NCBI RefSeq assembly: GCF_009909195.1
Contig: NZ_JAAAMU010000011.1
Span: 126,501 to 190,500, forward strand
Origin: Paenibacillus sacheonensis
GTDB lineage: Bacteria > Bacillota > Bacilli > Paenibacillales > Paenibacillaceae
Length of the DNA stretch: 64,000 nt
Direction of reading: 5' to 3'
Shown here: positions 42,081 through 51,093 of the stretch, piece after piece
How positions within the stretch are numbered: position 1 is the stretch's first letter
Layout of the letters: every line of letters begins with the position of its first letter
Made by a program: the position numbers and the translations under genes
The notes under the pieces: generated by a model
The model's input: only the letters and a program-made list of their open reading frames with translations
Database searches by the model: none
Told to the model about the DNA's origin: nothing

Positions 42081-43019
42081 ATGTCGACGATTCACGGAGA
42101 GACGACTGCGGCTTTGTCGTCCCCTACACCTCAACCTGTCAAACCTGTCTATACGTCGCTGTGGAGACAATCCCTGAGACGACTGCTCAAGAATAAGCTC
42201 GCCGTGTTCGGCTTCGTCGTCGTGGCGTTCATGTTCGCGGCGTGCTTCCTCGGACCGCTGTTCTCGCCGTATACGGACAACAAGATCAATATGGCCTTCA
42301 TGAACAAGGCACCCGGTCTGAAGCATTGGCTCGGCACGGACGCGCTTGGCCGCGACGTGCTGACCCGCGTGCTGCAGGCAGGGAGGATTTCGTTGACTGT
42401 CGGCTTGGCTTCCATGGTGCTGTCTGTCTTCGTCGGCTCGCTGCTCGGCGTCATCGCCGGCTACTATCGGGGCATCGTCGACCAAGTCATCATGCGTCTC
42501 GCAGACCTGCTGCTGACCATTCCGAGTCTTCCGCTCCTCTTCATTCTGGGCGCGCTGCTGTCGGAGTGGAAAGTGCCCACGGATTACCGCATGTACATCG
42601 TCATGCTGATGCTCAGCATCGTCGGATGGCCGGGTCTTGCCCGGATGGTTCGAGGCCAGATGCTTAGCCTGAGGGAACGCGAGTATATGCAGGCGACCGT
42701 CGTGCTCGGTCTTCGCGACCGCAGAAAGCTGTTTAATCACTTGCTTCCGAACTTAGTGCCGCTGCTCATCGTCATTGCCACGCTTAACATCGGCGGAGCC
42801 ATTCTGTACGAGTCCGTCTTGAGCTACTTCGGACTTGGCGTCATGGCGCCGACGCCGACATGGGGCAATATGATCGACGCGGCCAACAACATGATCGATT
42901 TCCAAGACCATCCGTGGCTCTGGATTCCGCCCGGCTTCTCGATCTTCGCGACCGTCATCGCCATTAATATCTTCGGGGACGGGCTGCGGGATGTCTTGGA
43001 TCCCAAGCAGAAAAGGTAG
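42081..43019 (+). CDS. ABC transporter permease, OppC/DppC type
   Basis: A 312-residue permease. A proline-rich N-terminus is followed by RRLLKNKLAVFGFVVVAFM and HWLGTDALGRDVLTRVLQAGRISL, diagnostic of OppC/DppC. The coupling loop is MQATVVLGLRDRRKLFNHLLPN. The start lies 13 bases after the OppB-like stop, with GGAGG. Confidence 0.93.
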   Translation: MSTIHGETTAALSSPTPQPVKPVYTSLWRQSLRRLLKNKLAVFGFVVVAFMFAACFLGPLFSPYTDNKINMAFMNKAPGLKHWLGTDALGRDVLTRVLQAGRISLTVGLASMVLSVFVGSLLGVIAGYYRGIVDQVIMRLADLLLTIPSLPLLFILGALLSEWKVPTDYRMYIVMLMLSIVGWPGLARMVRGQMLSLREREYMQATVVLGLRDRRKLFNHLLPNLVPLLIVIATLNIGGAILYESVLSYFGLGVMAPTPTWGNMIDAANNMIDFQDHPWLWIPPGFSIFATVIAINIFGDGLRDVLDPKQKR

Positions 43020-43030
43020 GTGTACGTGAC

Positions 43031-44020
43031 ATGAACATGGATAACGTACTTGACATAGAGCATTTAAGCACGCATTTCAAGACGGAAGACGGCATCGTTC
43101 GCGCCGTCGACGACGTGAGCCTGCAGGTCCGCCAAGGCGAGATCGTCTGCATCGTCGGCGAGTCCGGCAGCGGTAAGAGCATCACGGCCATGTCTGTCAT
43201 GGGACTGATCGAAGCGCCGGCGGGACAGGTCGTCGGGGGAAGCATTGGCTTTCAGGGCGAGGACTTGCTCCAGCTTAGCCGCAACGAGCTTCGTACCATT
43301 CGGGGCAACGAGATCGCGATGATCTTCCAAGAACCGATGACCTCGCTCAATCCCGTGCTGCGGATCGGCGAACAGCTGATGGAGCCCCTCATGGAGCATC
43401 TGAAAATGAGCAAGAAAGCCGCCCGGAAACGGGCGATCGAACTCATTGGCGAAGTGGGCATCTCCCGCGCGGAGCAGATCGCGGATTCGTATCCGCATGA
43501 GCTGAGCGGCGGCATGCTGCAGCGAATCATGATCGCCATCGCGATCTCGTGCGGCCCGAAGCTGCTGATCGCCGACGAACCGACGACCGCGCTCGACGTG
43601 ACGATTCAAGCGCAGATTCTCGATATGCTGCGCCGCTTCAAGGAAGAATCGGGCATGTCGATCCTGCTCATTACGCATGACCTCGGCGTCGTGGCGGAGA
43701 TGGCGGATTACGTGGTCGTTATGTATGCGGGCAAAGTGGTCGAGGAAGGCGAAGTCGTCGCCTTGTTCGAGAATCCGCAGCATCCGTATACGCAGGGCTT
43801 GCTGAGATCCAAGCCGATTATCAATCAGCGCCAGGAAGAGCTGTATTCCATTCCGGGCCAGGTTCCGAACCCGCTCGAGCTCGTGCCGTCCTGCTATTTC
43901 CACGACCGCTGCGCCCATTGCATGGACATCTGCAGGACGACGGAGCCCGCATTGAAGGAAACCGGCAGCCAGCAGAAAGTTGCCTGCTGGCTGTACGAGG
44001 AGGCGATTGCGCATGTCTGA
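43031..44020 (+). CDS. ABC transporter ATP-binding protein, OppD/DppD type
   Basis: A 329-residue ATPase: GESGSGKSI, LSGGMLQRIMIAIAI and LLIADEPTTALDVTIQ. The C-terminal oligopeptide-type extension has a Cys-rich motif (SCYFHDRCAHCMDIC), expected to bind an Fe-S cluster or metal in this family. 11 bases after the OppC-like stop, and overlapping the next gene by 8. Confidence 0.93.
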   Translation: MNMDNVLDIEHLSTHFKTEDGIVRAVDDVSLQVRQGEIVCIVGESGSGKSITAMSVMGLIEAPAGQVVGGSIGFQGEDLLQLSRNELRTIRGNEIAMIFQEPMTSLNPVLRIGEQLMEPLMEHLKMSKKAARKRAIELIGEVGISRAEQIADSYPHELSGGMLQRIMIAIAISCGPKLLIADEPTTALDVTIQAQILDMLRRFKEESGMSILLITHDLGVVAEMADYVVVMYAGKVVEEGEVVALFENPQHPYTQGLLRSKPIINQRQEELYSIPGQVPNPLELVPSCYFHDRCAHCMDICRTTEPALKETGSQQKVACWLYEEAIAHV

Positions 44021-44987
44021 GCAACGGCAGCCGCTGCTCGAGGTGAACGGGCTCAAGAAGTATTTTCCGATCAAATCCGGCCTGCTTAGCCGCACGGTCG
44101 GCAGCGTGAAGGCCGTCGACGATATCAGCTTCTCCATCAAACAGGGCGAGACCTTCGGCCTGGTCGGGGAATCGGGCAGCGGGAAGAGCACCGTAGGACG
44201 AACCATTCTGCGGCTGACGGACAAGACGGATGGCGAAGTCAAATTCAAGGGCGTCGACCTCTACAACCTGCCGCCGCAGGAGCTTCGCCGGCTGCGACCG
44301 AAGATGCAGCTGATCTTCCAGGATCCGTACAGCTCGCTGAACCCCCGCGTCCGCATAGGCGACGCGATCGGCGAGGCGCTGCTCGACCATGGCCTCGCGC
44401 CGCGGGAAGAAATCCGCGATCGGGTCATGGAGGTGCTCGCCGCGTGCGGACTGTCGTCGTACCATATCGACCGCTTCCCGCATGAGTTCTCCGGCGGCCA
44501 GCGCCAGCGCGTCGGCATTGCAAGGGCGCTCGTCCTGAATCCCGATCTGATCATCGCGGACGAGCCGGTCTCCGCGCTGGACGTATCGATTCAAGCGCAG
44601 ATCATCAATTTGTTCCGCAAGATGCAGGACACGCAGGGACTGACGTATCTGTTCATCTCCCATGACCTCAGCGTCGTCGAGCATCTATGCTCGCATATCG
44701 GGGTGATGTATCTCGGCTCGATGATGGAGACCGCGTCGCGCGACGAGTTGTTTCGCAATCCGCTGCATCCGTATACCAAGGCGCTGCTCTCGGCCGTGCC
44801 GATCCCGATCCCGAAGCTGAAGCGCGAACGGATCGTGCTGAGCGGGGAACTGCCGAACCCCGCCGATCCGCCCTCCGGCTGCAAATTTCATACGCGCTGC
44901 CCGTTCGCCGTTGCCCGCTGCCGAGAAGAGGTGCCGCAGTTCCGGAACGTCGGCGGCGATCATGGCGTCGCATGCCATCTCGTATGA
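44013..44987 (+). CDS. ABC transporter ATP-binding protein, OppF/DppF type
   Basis: A 324-residue ATPase: GESGSGKST, FSGGQRQRVGIARAL and LIIADEPVSALDVSIQ, then the C-terminal motif GCKFHTRCPFAVARC. The N-terminus LLEVNGLKKYFPIKSGLLSRTVG is typical of OppF. ATG at 44013 follows GAGGAGG within the OppD-like coding region. It completes the transporter and is followed by a terminator. Confidence 0.93.
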   Translation: MSEQRQPLLEVNGLKKYFPIKSGLLSRTVGSVKAVDDISFSIKQGETFGLVGESGSGKSTVGRTILRLTDKTDGEVKFKGVDLYNLPPQELRRLRPKMQLIFQDPYSSLNPRVRIGDAIGEALLDHGLAPREEIRDRVMEVLAACGLSSYHIDRFPHEFSGGQRQRVGIARALVLNPDLIIADEPVSALDVSIQAQIINLFRKMQDTQGLTYLFISHDLSVVEHLCSHIGVMYLGSMMETASRDELFRNPLHPYTKALLSAVPIPIPKLKRERIVLSGELPNPADPPSGCKFHTRCPFAVARCREEVPQFRNVGGDHGVACHLV

Positions 44988-45022
44988 GTAAGCTTTGTCA
45001 AAGCACTGTTGTACCCAAGTAG

Positions 45023-45070
45023 AAATAGCCGTGACGGCCGCTGTAATAAGCGGCCATCACGGCTATTTTT
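45023..45070. terminator. Terminator of the oligopeptide transporter operon
   Basis: AAATAGCCGTGA and TCACGGCTATTT with inner GGCCGCT/AGCGGCC form a very long stem, followed by TTTTTG. Confidence 0.9.
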
Positions 45071-45148
45071 GTAGACCAGCCTATCGTCCGCGTGATGCTG
45101 CCATGAATAGCGGATTGCTCACATGTCGTTGCACGATTGCAGCGTCCG

Positions 45149-45655
45149 TTAATTCAACCGCACCGCAGCTTGCTTCCCCTGCTTCAGGAGCAGCGTGTAA
45201 TACACGACGTAATAAGCGAACATAATAAGCAGAAGCCCCGACGCCCACTCGCTGCCCCCCGCGTTGAAGGAATAGCTCCAGCCGCCTTCATGGGACATCG
45301 TGGCCATCTCATACCCTCGGTAAGCCAAGCGCCCGACGAATAATGCCGTTACGACGCTGCCGATCCACGCGTTCGCTTTGAAATACAGCCCGGTGCCGCG
45401 TCGTTCGAAGGCGGTCAGCGCGGCACCGGCGACGCCCAGCGCCGCTCCGACGAGGATCCCCAGCACATCCGAAACGACGCTGATCGTGCTGAACCCGCTC
45501 TGCGACATGAACAAAATTCCGATCGCCGAGAACAAACCGATACGGAACATCAATCTGCGCGTCTGAAGCTGGCTCCACGAGAAATTGCTGCGCACCCGCT
45601 TAACGACTCGGTACCCCACTAAACAAACAAGGACAAGAATAATAATCTGCTGCAT
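45149..45655 (-). CDS. Membrane protein, possibly CcdC/DUF1453-like
   Basis: A 168-residue protein with four or five helices. The segment ERRGTGLYFKANAWIGSVVTALFVGRLAYR recalls the DUF1453/CcdC fold (FKxNxWIG then a helix ending in GRxxYR). The ATG has GGGGAGG upstream. Monocistronic by spacing. Role unknown; the family link is tentative. Confidence 0.72.
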   Translation of the reverse strand: MQQIIILVLVCLVGYRVVKRVRSNFSWSQLQTRRLMFRIGLFSAIGILFMSQSGFSTISVVSDVLGILVGAALGVAGAALTAFERRGTGLYFKANAWIGSVVTALFVGRLAYRGYEMATMSHEGGWSYSFNAGGSEWASGLLLIMFAYYVVYYTLLLKQGKQAAVRLN

Positions 45656-45885
45656 GTATGTTGCCTCCCCATATTATGTTATTCGACAGGTACAATCATA
45701 TCCCGCGGAGGCAGGTTTGCTCGACTGCCGCTGGATATAACCTTCCCGATCCCGCCCTCTATCCATAGATAGATATGTTCGTTCCGAGCCTCAACCGGAT
45801 TGCGTTCCCGCGCCTCACTTGGCTACAATAACCAATAGGAACGAAGCGATGCCGCGCAGGCGCAGGAGAACGGAGGCAGGATAGG

Positions 45886-46776
45886 ATGAACTTGATCGAC
45901 CGGCGTTTCTTCATTCGCTCTATAGCCGCAGCGGCGTCTACCGCCATTCTGATGTATGCGGCCGATTTCTTTGCGGGACCTCCCTTGAAAATCGCGCTGA
46001 ACATCCTCATCTGGGCGACGTTTGTCAGCCGCTTCCTGCTGCGGAACTTCTGGCAGCCCAAGAGCAGCGCGATCGCGTTCGTGGCGCTGGTCGCATTGGA
46101 AACCGCGGCGGGCATGATCTGGTTCGGCGAAACCGAACTGATTTATTTTCTCGCGATTACGGTCATTACGACGGCCGTCCGCCTCACCATGGGGCCGAAG
46201 CGCGTCCCGCTTCTCGCGGTCCTGATTCTCATCACGGGGCTGTACACGGCCTTCGGCAACGTAAGCCTGTTCAGCTTCCTTACATTTACTTTTATTTCGC
46301 TTTTCTTCTATTTGAACGTTCGCAGCAGACGGCAGCGCGATAGCATCTTCGAAGAGAACAAGCGCCATTTGGCCGAGCTGCAGGTCGCTTACGCGCATCT
46401 GCAAGAGGCATCCGTCGCTTCGATGCGGGGCGCGGTGCAAGGCGAGCGCACCCGTATCGCGCGCGATATCCACGATTCGGTCGGGCACAGCCTGACCTCG
46501 CTGATCGTTCAGCTGCAAGCGCTGCGCTACATGATCGCCCAGGATCCCGCCCAAGCGGAGCAGACGCTGCCCGGCATGCTGGAGGTGGCCCGCCAAGGAC
46601 TGCAGGACATCCGGGCTTCCGTTCATTCGCTGGCCGATGACCGGTCGGTGTCCGGCTTGGCGCCGCTGCAGGCGCTGCTCGCCAGGATGGAGACGACGGC
46701 CTCCATCCGGTATGACCTGCGAACCGAGCTGGTAGAGGAGGATATCGACCCGTGCTCGTGGACGATCAGAAAATGA
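45886..46776 (+). CDS. Sensor histidine kinase lacking its ATPase domain (truncated)
   Basis: A 296-residue NarL/DesK-type kinase (HPK7). Residues 1-145 hold about five helices, 150-190 a coiled coil, and the DHp domain has phospho-acceptor His196 in RTRIARDIHDSVGHSLTSL, then DIRASVHSLAD. After EEDIDP (residue 289), where family members continue into the ATP-binding domain (LYRI.QE, N box, G boxes), the frame runs only seven codons to TGA. The last 25 bases overlap the response regulator. The whole HATPase domain, normally about 90-100 residues, is missing, so it cannot autophosphorylate. Either a deletion in this strain or an assembly error. Confidence 0.85.
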   Translation: MNLIDRRFFIRSIAAAASTAILMYAADFFAGPPLKIALNILIWATFVSRFLLRNFWQPKSSAIAFVALVALETAAGMIWFGETELIYFLAITVITTAVRLTMGPKRVPLLAVLILITGLYTAFGNVSLFSFLTFTFISLFFYLNVRSRRQRDSIFEENKRHLAELQVAYAHLQEASVASMRGAVQGERTRIARDIHDSVGHSLTSLIVQLQALRYMIAQDPAQAEQTLPGMLEVARQGLQDIRASVHSLADDRSVSGLAPLQALLARMETTASIRYDLRTELVEEDIDPCSWTIRK

Positions 46777-47396
46777 TCCGGCAAGGCTTCGGTTACGTCA
46801 TCGGCCTGCAGAGCGACATGAACGTCGTCGGCGAGGCGGCGGACGGCATAGAAGCGGTCGCTCAGGCAATCGCGCTGCAGCCCCATATTATCCTGATGGA
46901 CATTCAGATGCCGGGCATGACGGGCATCGAAGCTTCCAAAGCGATATTGAAACAGCTGCCGCGCGTCAAAATCGTCATGCTGACGACGTTCAACGACCCC
47001 GACTACATCTACGAGGTAATCCGCTCGGGCGCCGTCGGTTATTTGCTGAAGGACGCGGACGTGGAGGATATGCTAGGCGCCATTCGTTCCGCCTATCGGG
47101 GCGAAGCCGTGTACCGGACGGACCTGGCGGCGAACGCGCTTTCCCGCGCCGTCTCGTCCGCCTGCCTCGTCCCGGATTCGAGCGCGGATGCTTCGCTGCT
47201 CGAGCCGCTGACCGAGCGCGAACAGGAGATTCTGCAGGAGATGGCGTACGGCCTGCGCAACGACCGCATCGCGCAGAAGCTGTTCATCAGCGAAGGAACC
47301 GTCAAGTCCCACGTCCATCGCATCTTGCAGAAGTTCGGCTGCGGCGACCGGACCGAGGTCGTCGTGACGGCGCTGCGCAAGGGAATGGTCAAGTAG
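46752..47396 (+). CDS. NarL family response regulator with shortened N-terminus
   Basis: A 214-residue regulator: receiver domain (phospho-acceptor Asp50 in ILMDIQMPG; Thr and Lys in MLTTF and LLKDAD), then a LuxR-type helix-turn-helix (LTEREQEILQEM, DRIAQKLFISEGTVKSHVHRILQKF). It begins MLVDDQ from a GTG, so the first three or four residues of strand beta-1 are absent compared with the family. The ribosome site AGGAGG lies inside kinase codons for Glu-Glu-Asp. This fits fusion of the two genes by an internal deletion. It may still be made. Confidence 0.85.
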   Translation: MLVDDQKMIRQGFGYVIGLQSDMNVVGEAADGIEAVAQAIALQPHIILMDIQMPGMTGIEASKAILKQLPRVKIVMLTTFNDPDYIYEVIRSGAVGYLLKDADVEDMLGAIRSAYRGEAVYRTDLAANALSRAVSSACLVPDSSADASLLEPLTEREQEILQEMAYGLRNDRIAQKLFISEGTVKSHVHRILQKFGCGDRTEVVVTALRKGMVK

Positions 47397-47459
47397 CTGC
47401 GGCTGCTCATCGCGGGCGCCCAATAATCCTAAGCGGCTGCTCAATTAAACGTTCGCAGC

Positions 47460-47495
47460 AAAAAGAGCCATGGCGGTCATCCTCGCCAGGCTCTT
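47460..47495 (-). terminator. Terminator of the chemoreceptor gene
   Basis: On the minus strand, GAGCC-TGGCG pairs with CGCC-GGCTC and ends in TTTTTGC. It lies 100 bases past the stop codon, beyond the 7-bp repeats. Confidence 0.7.
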
Positions 47496-47510
47496 CGCTA
47501 TGCAATGGTT

Positions 47511-47594
47511 TTGCGGCTTGCGGCTTGCGGCTTGCGGTTTGCGGTTTGCGGTTTGCGGCTTGCGGCTTGCGGCTTGCGGCTTGCGGCTTGCGGT
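47511..47594. repeat. 7-bp tandem repeat array (12 units of TTGCGGY)
   Basis: Twelve consecutive units read TTGCGGC or TTGCGGT, in the order C-C-C-T-T-T-C-C-C-C-C-T. The array ends four bases from the chemoreceptor stop codon and is inside that gene's 3' untranslated region. Confidence 0.95.
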
Positions 47595-47598
47595 TTGC

Positions 47599-49353
47599 TC
47601 ACAGGTTGAATTTGTCTACTGCCGCTTCCAGCACGGAGATCCGCTTCTTGAGCAGCTCCGTCGTATCGGCGATCCGCTTCGCCGCTTCCAGCTGATTCGC
47701 GGACATCCGCTGGATGAACGACGTGCTTTCCGCCGTGACCGCCGAAATCTGCGAGATTTGCTCGACCGATGCGCTAACCTCTTCGGAGCTTGCCGTAACC
47801 TCCTCCGCGGCCGCCGAGATCTCCTGGATATGACTATTGACGAACACGAACCGATCGACCGTGTCGTTAAACAGCGATTCGACTTGACCCGAGAGCTCCC
47901 TGCCTCGGAACATCTCCTTGGCTTCCTCCACCATCCGCTCGCCGATCAGCGCGGATTCCTGTTGGATCTGCTGCAGGAGCGAGGTGATCTGCGCCACGGA
48001 GACGGAAGAAGCCTCCGCGAGCTTACGCACTTCGCTGGCCACGATGGCGAATCCCGATCCATGCTCTCCCGCTCTCGCCGCCTCGATGGAAGCGTTCAGG
48101 GCGAGCAGCTTGGTCTGGTCGGCGATGCTCGTAATCGATTGAAGCGCCGGTTCGATCTCCTGCACATAGGCGTTCAGAACCTGCACCGAATTCGTCGTCT
48201 GCTCGGCGACGTCGGAGATCGACGCGACTTGGCCTTTCAGCCGGAGGATCGAATTCCTTCCTTGCTCCGCGGTTTCGAGCGCCGCCATCGAAGCGATCGA
48301 CACGCTCGACGAAGCTTCGGACGTGCGTTGAATGGCGAGCGTAATCTCCTCCATCGATTCCGCGCTGTCCGCCGCCCCTGAACGCTGCTGCTGCGCGCTG
48401 TCGGCCAAATGCGTGATCGATTGCTCGAGCTGCACGTTCAAGGTCAGCATCCGGTCCGCCTCCGAACTGAACTGATCGGTCGAATGCACGAGTTCCTGCG
48501 TGGTCGCCTTCACGTCGCGAACCACGTCTCCGAGCGTGACGCCCAATCTCTCGCTCATCTGCAGCATAGCGGAATAGGCTTGCCCGATCTCGTCGTTGGA
48601 GCTGATGCGCTTGGCGGCAAGGTGCTGCTTGGCTTCGGCGAGATCTCCCTTGGCAATGGCCTCCGCGCTTTTGACGATAATGCCGAGCGGCCGCAAGGCG
48701 CGGGCCAGGAACAACGCCATCAGCGCAAACACAAGGAGTGTCAGAATCCCCATCAAGATGAATAGCGGCGTGCTTGAATCCATCACTTCCCGATAAATCG
48801 CATGCGAAACGGATACATCCGTATCGATCCCGATCGCGCCGATAATCGTTCCGGACGCATTGCGCAGCGGGGCGAACGAAGAGAGATACGTCCCGTACTC
48901 CTCGTTGTGAATGATGCTGCTCTTGGCGGTCTGCCCCTTCAATACCGATGCGATCGCATCCTTCGGCATATCGGTAATCTCGCCGATCGGCGACGCGTCG
49001 TCCGCTTCCTTCGGCTGCCCGTCGATCAGAAGGACCGGTTTTCCTTTATCGTCGATTTTGACCGTATATACGTACAAGGCGCCGATCTCCAGCCGGTACG
49101 TATTCAATACGTCCCGTAGATGCCAATAGAGATCGTTCTCCTTGGCGTCGCCGAGAAAGGCTTCGTAGGACTTTACATCGAACTGCCCCGCATAGGCCTC
49201 CGCGACGTGCATGCTGAAGCTGCCGATCGCTTCTTCGCTTGCCTTTTTCGTGCTGCGGACTTGCAGATAGATCAGGATGGAAGAGAGGATAAGGAGGATC
49301 GTCAGAATCATAATCGATAGCTTGAATACGAGGCGGCCTTTGCGTCTAAACAT
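47599..49353 (-). CDS. Methyl-accepting chemotaxis protein
   Basis: A 584-residue chemoreceptor. Helix 1 at about 10-30, an extracytoplasmic sensor of about 175 residues with a single-Cache-like strand ([30 protein letters not shown]), helix 2 near 208-230, HAMP ([23 protein letters not shown]), then the signalling domain with the hairpin tip [27 protein letters not shown] at 49353 follows AAGGGAG; the open frame continues 56 codons upstream without a site. No CheW or CheR is nearby. A 7-bp repeat array abuts its stop codon. Confidence 0.93.
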   Translation of the reverse strand: MFRRKGRLVFKLSIMILTILLILSSILIYLQVRSTKKASEEAIGSFSMHVAEAYAGQFDVKSYEAFLGDAKENDLYWHLRDVLNTYRLEIGALYVYTVKIDDKGKPVLLIDGQPKEADDASPIGEITDMPKDAIASVLKGQTAKSSIIHNEEYGTYLSSFAPLRNASGTIIGAIGIDTDVSVSHAIYREVMDSSTPLFILMGILTLLVFALMALFLARALRPLGIIVKSAEAIAKGDLAEAKQHLAAKRISSNDEIGQAYSAMLQMSERLGVTLGDVVRDVKATTQELVHSTDQFSSEADRMLTLNVQLEQSITHLADSAQQQRSGAADSAESMEEITLAIQRTSEASSSVSIASMAALETAEQGRNSILRLKGQVASISDVAEQTTNSVQVLNAYVQEIEPALQSITSIADQTKLLALNASIEAARAGEHGSGFAIVASEVRKLAEASSVSVAQITSLLQQIQQESALIGERMVEEAKEMFRGRELSGQVESLFNDTVDRFVFVNSHIQEISAAAEEVTASSEEVSASVEQISQISAVTAESTSFIQRMSANQLEAAKRIADTTELLKKRISVLEAAVDKFNL

Positions 49354-49464
49354 GTAATCTATACTCCCTTTGCGACAAATTTCCCTATTTTTCCTTTTTA
49401 TACGACAAAATAATGAGTTCGCCGACAAGCGCGGTTTCTCCTGCACGGAGCTGGAATTATATGC

Positions 49465-49503
49465 AAAAAAACAGAGCGGCGGCGATCGGATCGCCACGCT
49501 CTG
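49465..49503 (-). terminator. Terminator after the acetyltransferase gene (distal)
   Basis: CAGAGCG and CGCTCTG close a stem with inner GGCGAT/ATCGCC pairs, followed by seven T on the minus strand. Confidence 0.85.
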
Positions 49504-49533
49504 CAGGAGGCAAAACGACAATCGGAGAAAAGC

Positions 49534-49558
49534 AAAAAAGGAGGCCTGCGCCTCCTTT
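49534..49558 (-). terminator. Terminator after the acetyltransferase gene (proximal)
   Basis: AAAGGAGGC and GCCTCCTTT form a perfect 9-bp stem with a CTGC loop, followed by TTTTTTGCTTTT on the minus strand. Confidence 0.85.
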
Positions 49559-49689
49559 CCGCTTCTCCTGTTTCGCGATGACAGCTCGCGCCTCCCCTTA
49601 CTGCTCGTTCATCGTTTCTCCTAGCTTATCGTTTCTCCTAGTTCATCCTGCGGGCCGCTCCGATACCGCAGGCGACTCGACTTTTGATG

Positions 49690-50808
49690 TCAAAACTTAT
49701 CCGCCGTGTACCAGAAGATCGGAAGCGGAAACCATCCCGCCGGTACGCGGGCTGCGGCATATCGACCGTGCGGCGTGAGCAGAAGCGTCTGGGCCTGCTG
49801 CTTGTCCAGCTCGGGCGCACCGGGCTTGGCAGAGCGTTCGACCGTTACGCCGGTCTCGTCCACGCGGGCAGTAACGGGCTGGCCGTCCAGCACGGCGGAG
49901 AATTCGCCCGGCGCAAGTCCCTGCGTCCGATGCTTCAGCGTCAAATACGCCTCCAGCACGCGGGCAAAATCTATGATGTGGTACATATCGGATGTCTCGA
50001 TCGTATAATTTTCCGCGAAGCGACTCAGGCACGCATTCAGCTCCGTCTCATACTCCGGCGCGAGAATCGATATCCAATCCTCGCCGGAATGCGCCAGATA
50101 CGCCTTGATCGCCCGTGGAATATCTTCCGTGTTCGCCATGGCGAGCTCGTTTATCTCTTTGCCTGTCTTGCTGGCGACGACGTAACCGATCAGCCGGTCC
50201 CCGTCCAGCACGCCGAGCGGCCTCTGCTCCAGACCGCTTAAGATAAGCGCCATCTGCCCCTCCTCGCGCTGCACGTGCGCGGGCCGGGCTTCATTCAGCT
50301 TGCGCGCGAAGGCTGCCGCGCCATCGATCTCGAAGAGCGGACGGATGGACAGCCCCTGCTCGTTCTCGTGTTTCAGCGCATGGCGGGCATTGTCTTTCCC
50401 TACCGAATATTTCATTCTCACCCCGCCGAGGGTGAAATCGAAATACTCGTACCGCTGCCGCTGACCATATAAGACGAGCATGTCATACGACTGGGGCGCT
50501 TCTTCGAGCCATTTGTTCATCAGCACCTTCATATGTCCTTCGCCGCGAGCCCGTGGATGCACCGACACGATCCCCAAGTATCCCGCGCGCAGCGGGATGC
50601 CGCCAACGTTCATCGGCTCCGGGTATACGGCTACCAGCGCGCGCAGCCGGCCCTGCTCGTCCGCGGCGACCATATGGATCGACGAAGAATCGATATCCTT
50701 GCCGTACGCCTTGGGAATGATGGACTCAAAGTCGATCTTGAAAGCGTAATTGGCCAAATCGATATAGGCCTCGCGTTCGTCCGGTCTTGCCTTTCTGTAT
50801 TCCAGCAC
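49690..50808 (-). CDS. Eis-type N-acetyltransferase
   Basis: A 372-residue protein of the Eis family: a GNAT domain with the acetyl-CoA loop SVHPRARGEGHMKVLM, a second GNAT-like domain, and a C-terminal sterol-carrier fold, with the chain ending in a carboxylate-proximal Phe as catalytic members do. Eis enzymes acetylate several amines, including aminoglycosides. GTG at 50808 follows GGGAG by eight bases. Monocistronic, with two terminators downstream. Substrate here unknown. Confidence 0.9.
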   Translation of the reverse strand: MLEYRKARPDEREAYIDLANYAFKIDFESIIPKAYGKDIDSSSIHMVAADEQGRLRALVAVYPEPMNVGGIPLRAGYLGIVSVHPRARGEGHMKVLMNKWLEEAPQSYDMLVLYGQRQRYEYFDFTLGGVRMKYSVGKDNARHALKHENEQGLSIRPLFEIDGAAAFARKLNEARPAHVQREEGQMALILSGLEQRPLGVLDGDRLIGYVVASKTGKEINELAMANTEDIPRAIKAYLAHSGEDWISILAPEYETELNACLSRFAENYTIETSDMYHIIDFARVLEAYLTLKHRTQGLAPGEFSAVLDGQPVTARVDETGVTVERSAKPGAPELDKQQAQTLLLTPHGRYAAARVPAGWFPLPIFWYTADKF

Positions 50809-51093
50809 GATGTCAGCTCCCTTTATATATGGTTTGAAATAACGATATCGGTTGTACTCATGAAACCACTTCCATTATACAAGAAAAACGGGCGTCGCAA
50901 ACGGGCAGAACTGCAGAAGGTTTGGCGGCCATGGAGTGCACCGCGTGCACCTCTATTTCTTCATGATTATTCCAGAAGAAGTGTATCTAACTCTCCGATT
51001 CCATGATACAATTCGTATTGTTTGGCCGATGGTTCCCATTCCATTATCAGCCGAACGAATAGGAATAATCCTACTTATATCGGAGGGATTCTT

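Larger units (their letters stand above)
49354..49689. other. Intergenic region with two leftward terminators
   Basis: No gene is seen between the acetyltransferase stop and the chemoreceptor start. It contains two strong minus-strand terminators and the chemoreceptor promoter region. Confidence 0.6.

Noticed and set aside
47470..48381. 303-codon plus-strand frame with a CGLRLAA repeat
   Set aside because: The repeat peptide is a translation of the 7-bp array, and the rest is antisense to the chemoreceptor.
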